A stretch of 5,579 nucleotides of DNA from positions 1 through 5,579 of the forward strand of contig WLLM01000062.1 in assembly GCA_009700715.1 (NCBI GenBank). Reading direction: 5' to 3'. The stretch is from Actinomycetota bacterium. GTDB lineage: Bacteria > Actinomycetota > Actinomycetes > Nanopelagicales > Nanopelagicaceae. Positions 4,433 to 5,579 of the stretch are shown here, piece by piece (the first letter of the stretch is position 1; each line of letters starts with the position of its first letter). Under the pieces are notes generated by a model that searched no databases, was not told the origin of the DNA, and was given only the letters and a program-made list of their open reading frames with translations. Position numbers and translations under genes: made by a program.

Positions 4433-5579
4433 GTGACGAGCCCTAATCGCAATAGACCCGCAGGTTCGCTGCGCCAAGCCCTAGCGGCGCGCACGGTAAT
4501 TGCCGATGGCGCGATGGGCACGATGCTCCAAGCTGCCGATCCCACTCTTGAAGATTTTCAGGGCCACGAAGGCTGCAATGAAATCCTCAACGTTTCCCGT
4601 CCGGATATCGTGCGTAGCGTTCATGATAAATATTTAGCAGCTGGTGTGGATGCGATTGAAACCAATACCTTCGGAGCCAACTGGGCCAACCTTGCAGAAT
4701 ACGGAATTGAAGATCGCATTTATGAACTTGCCTACGCCGGCGCCAAGATAGCGCGTGAAGCAGCGGATGCGGCCAGCACCGTTGATAAGCCGCGTTTCGT
4801 ATTAGGTTCCCTTGGACCCGGAACAAAGTTGCCTTCACTGGGACACACCACGTATCAAAAATTGAAAGAGGCTTACTACACCGCGGCAAAAGGATTGTTA
4901 GATGCCAAGTCGGATGCGCTCTTAGTTGAAACAACGCAAGATCTCCTGCAAGCCAAAGCTGCAGTAAACGGATGTCGCCAAGCTATCGCCGAAGCGGATT
5001 TTGATGTTGTCTTAATCGCACAAGTTACCGTTGAAACCACAGGAACAATGTTGCTTGGTTCCGAAATTGGCGCTGCCCTTAATGCCCTTGAACCGCTGGA
5101 AATAGATTTGATCGGGCTCAACTGCGCAACCGGTCCGGCTGAAATGTCTGAACATCTTCGTTATCTCTCTAAGTTTGCTAATTGCGCAATTTCAGTTATG
5201 CCGAATGCGGGTCTACCAATACTTGGTGCCCATGGCGCGGAATATCCATTGGGACCGACTGAGCTGGCTGATGCGCTTGAAACTTTTGTTGGTGATTACG
5301 GCATCGCTTTGATTGGTGGCTGTTGCGGAACAACTCCCGAGCACTTGGCAGCGGTTGTCGAAAAGATGTCAGGTAAGCCATTTAAAAATCGTGGCGCAGC
5401 ACTTGATCCAGGAGCCTCCTCTCTCTATCAATATGTTCCATTCCGCCAGGACAATACATATCTTGCAATCGGTGAAAAAACTAACGCAAACGGTTCACGC
5501 GCTTTTAGAGATGCTCTAGTCGCAGAAGATTGGGAAAAATGTGTTGAAATCGCCCGCGATCAGATTCGTGATGGCGCCC
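4433..5579 (+). CDS. metH: Cobalamin-dependent methionine synthase, N-terminal third (cut by the right edge)
   Basis: The frame from GTG 4433 is open for 382 codons to the window end. MetH transfers a methyl group from methyltetrahydrofolate through cobalamin to homocysteine, making methionine in the cytosol. Residues ~12-315 form the homocysteine-binding barrel: VIADGAMGTML, DAIETNTFGAN, LGSLGPG and LLVETTQD are family blocks, and the zinc ligands are Cys231 (GLNCATGP) and the pair Cys297/Cys298 (GGCCGTTP). From ~343, AIGEKTNANGSRAFRDAL begins the methyltetrahydrofolate (pterin-binding) domain. The presence of both domains makes MetH far likelier than a stand-alone homocysteine methyltransferase. 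The cobalamin and reactivation domains of a ~1,150-1,250-residue protein would lie beyond the edge. GTG 4433 is firm: an in-frame TGA lies at 4406, no other start codon intervenes, and the next ATG (4514) would remove the conserved DGAMGT. Confidence 0.96.
   Translation, partial: MTSPNRNRPAGSLRQALAARTVIADGAMGTMLQAADPTLEDFQGHEGCNEILNVSRPDIVRSVHDKYLAAGVDAIETNTFGANWANLAEYGIEDRIYELAYAGAKIAREAADAASTVDKPRFVLGSLGPGTKLPSLGHTTYQKLKEAYYTAAKGLLDAKSDALLVETTQDLLQAKAAVNGCRQAIAEADFDVVLIAQVTVETTGTMLLGSEIGAALNALEPLEIDLIGLNCATGPAEMSEHLRYLSKFANCAISVMPNAGLPILGAHGAEYPLGPTELADALETFVGDYGIALIGGCCGTTPEHLAAVVEKMSGKPFKNRGAALDPGASSLYQYVPFRQDNTYLAIGEKTNANGSRAFRDALVAEDWEKCVEIARDQIRDGA

Noticed and set aside
4587..5381. 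Several minus-strand open frames opposite metH (for example 4587-4934 and 4876-5121)
   Set aside because: They lie opposite a clear metH frame carrying zinc ligands and family motifs, and their translations show no recognisable domain.

Overview
The window looks like a stretch of chromosome from a small-genome, mid-GC actinobacterium. The evidence is gene content and order: a histidine phosphatase of the MSMEG_4193 type, a DUF3090 protein, an SCO1664-type protein, the mycothiol ligase MshC, a PAC2 protein and cobalamin-dependent methionine synthase MetH. This is the order of the corresponding Mycobacterium tuberculosis block Rv2135c to Rv2124c, and MshC is an actinobacterial marker. Base composition judged by eye is near or a little under 50% GC, with many A/T third positions. 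Gene spacing is extremely tight. Together these suggest a freshwater Nanopelagicales (acI, Planktophila-like) bacterium. The lineage is an inference; the phylum is well supported.

Layout: (1) positions 1-248, minus strand, N-terminal part of an aldo/keto reductase running off the left edge. (2) 249-298, a 50-bp divergent promoter region with a perfect inverted repeat in its middle. (3) 299-3522, plus strand, a four-gene operon: histidine phosphatase, DUF3090 zinc-site protein, SCO1664 kinase-like protein and mshC, with junctions of +3, -4 and +9 bp. (4) 3519-4403, minus strand, a PAC2-family protein whose stop codon overlaps that of mshC. (5) 4404-4432, a 29-bp divergent promoter region. (6) 4433-5579, plus strand, the first third of metH, running off the right edge. 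No gene-free stretch reaches 300 bases, and I see no RNA gene, mobile element, CRISPR array or strong intrinsic terminator.

How the genes fit together: MshC joins cysteine to GlcN-inositol in mycothiol synthesis, and MetH makes methionine from homocysteine, so the window has a sulfur and redox theme. The three genes ahead of mshC (a phosphatase, a small metal-site protein and a PI-kinase-like protein) form a conserved but functionally unassigned set. Because the mycothiol pathway has long lacked an assigned phosphatase (MshA2), the co-transcribed histidine phosphatase is a testable candidate.

Regulation visible in the sequence: all four transcription-unit starts have a TAnnnT -10-like hexamer ending 6-7 nt before the start codon. 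This is the geometry of leaderless mRNAs common in Actinobacteria. The pattern also argues for GTG at 4403 rather than GTG at 4412 as the PAC2 start.
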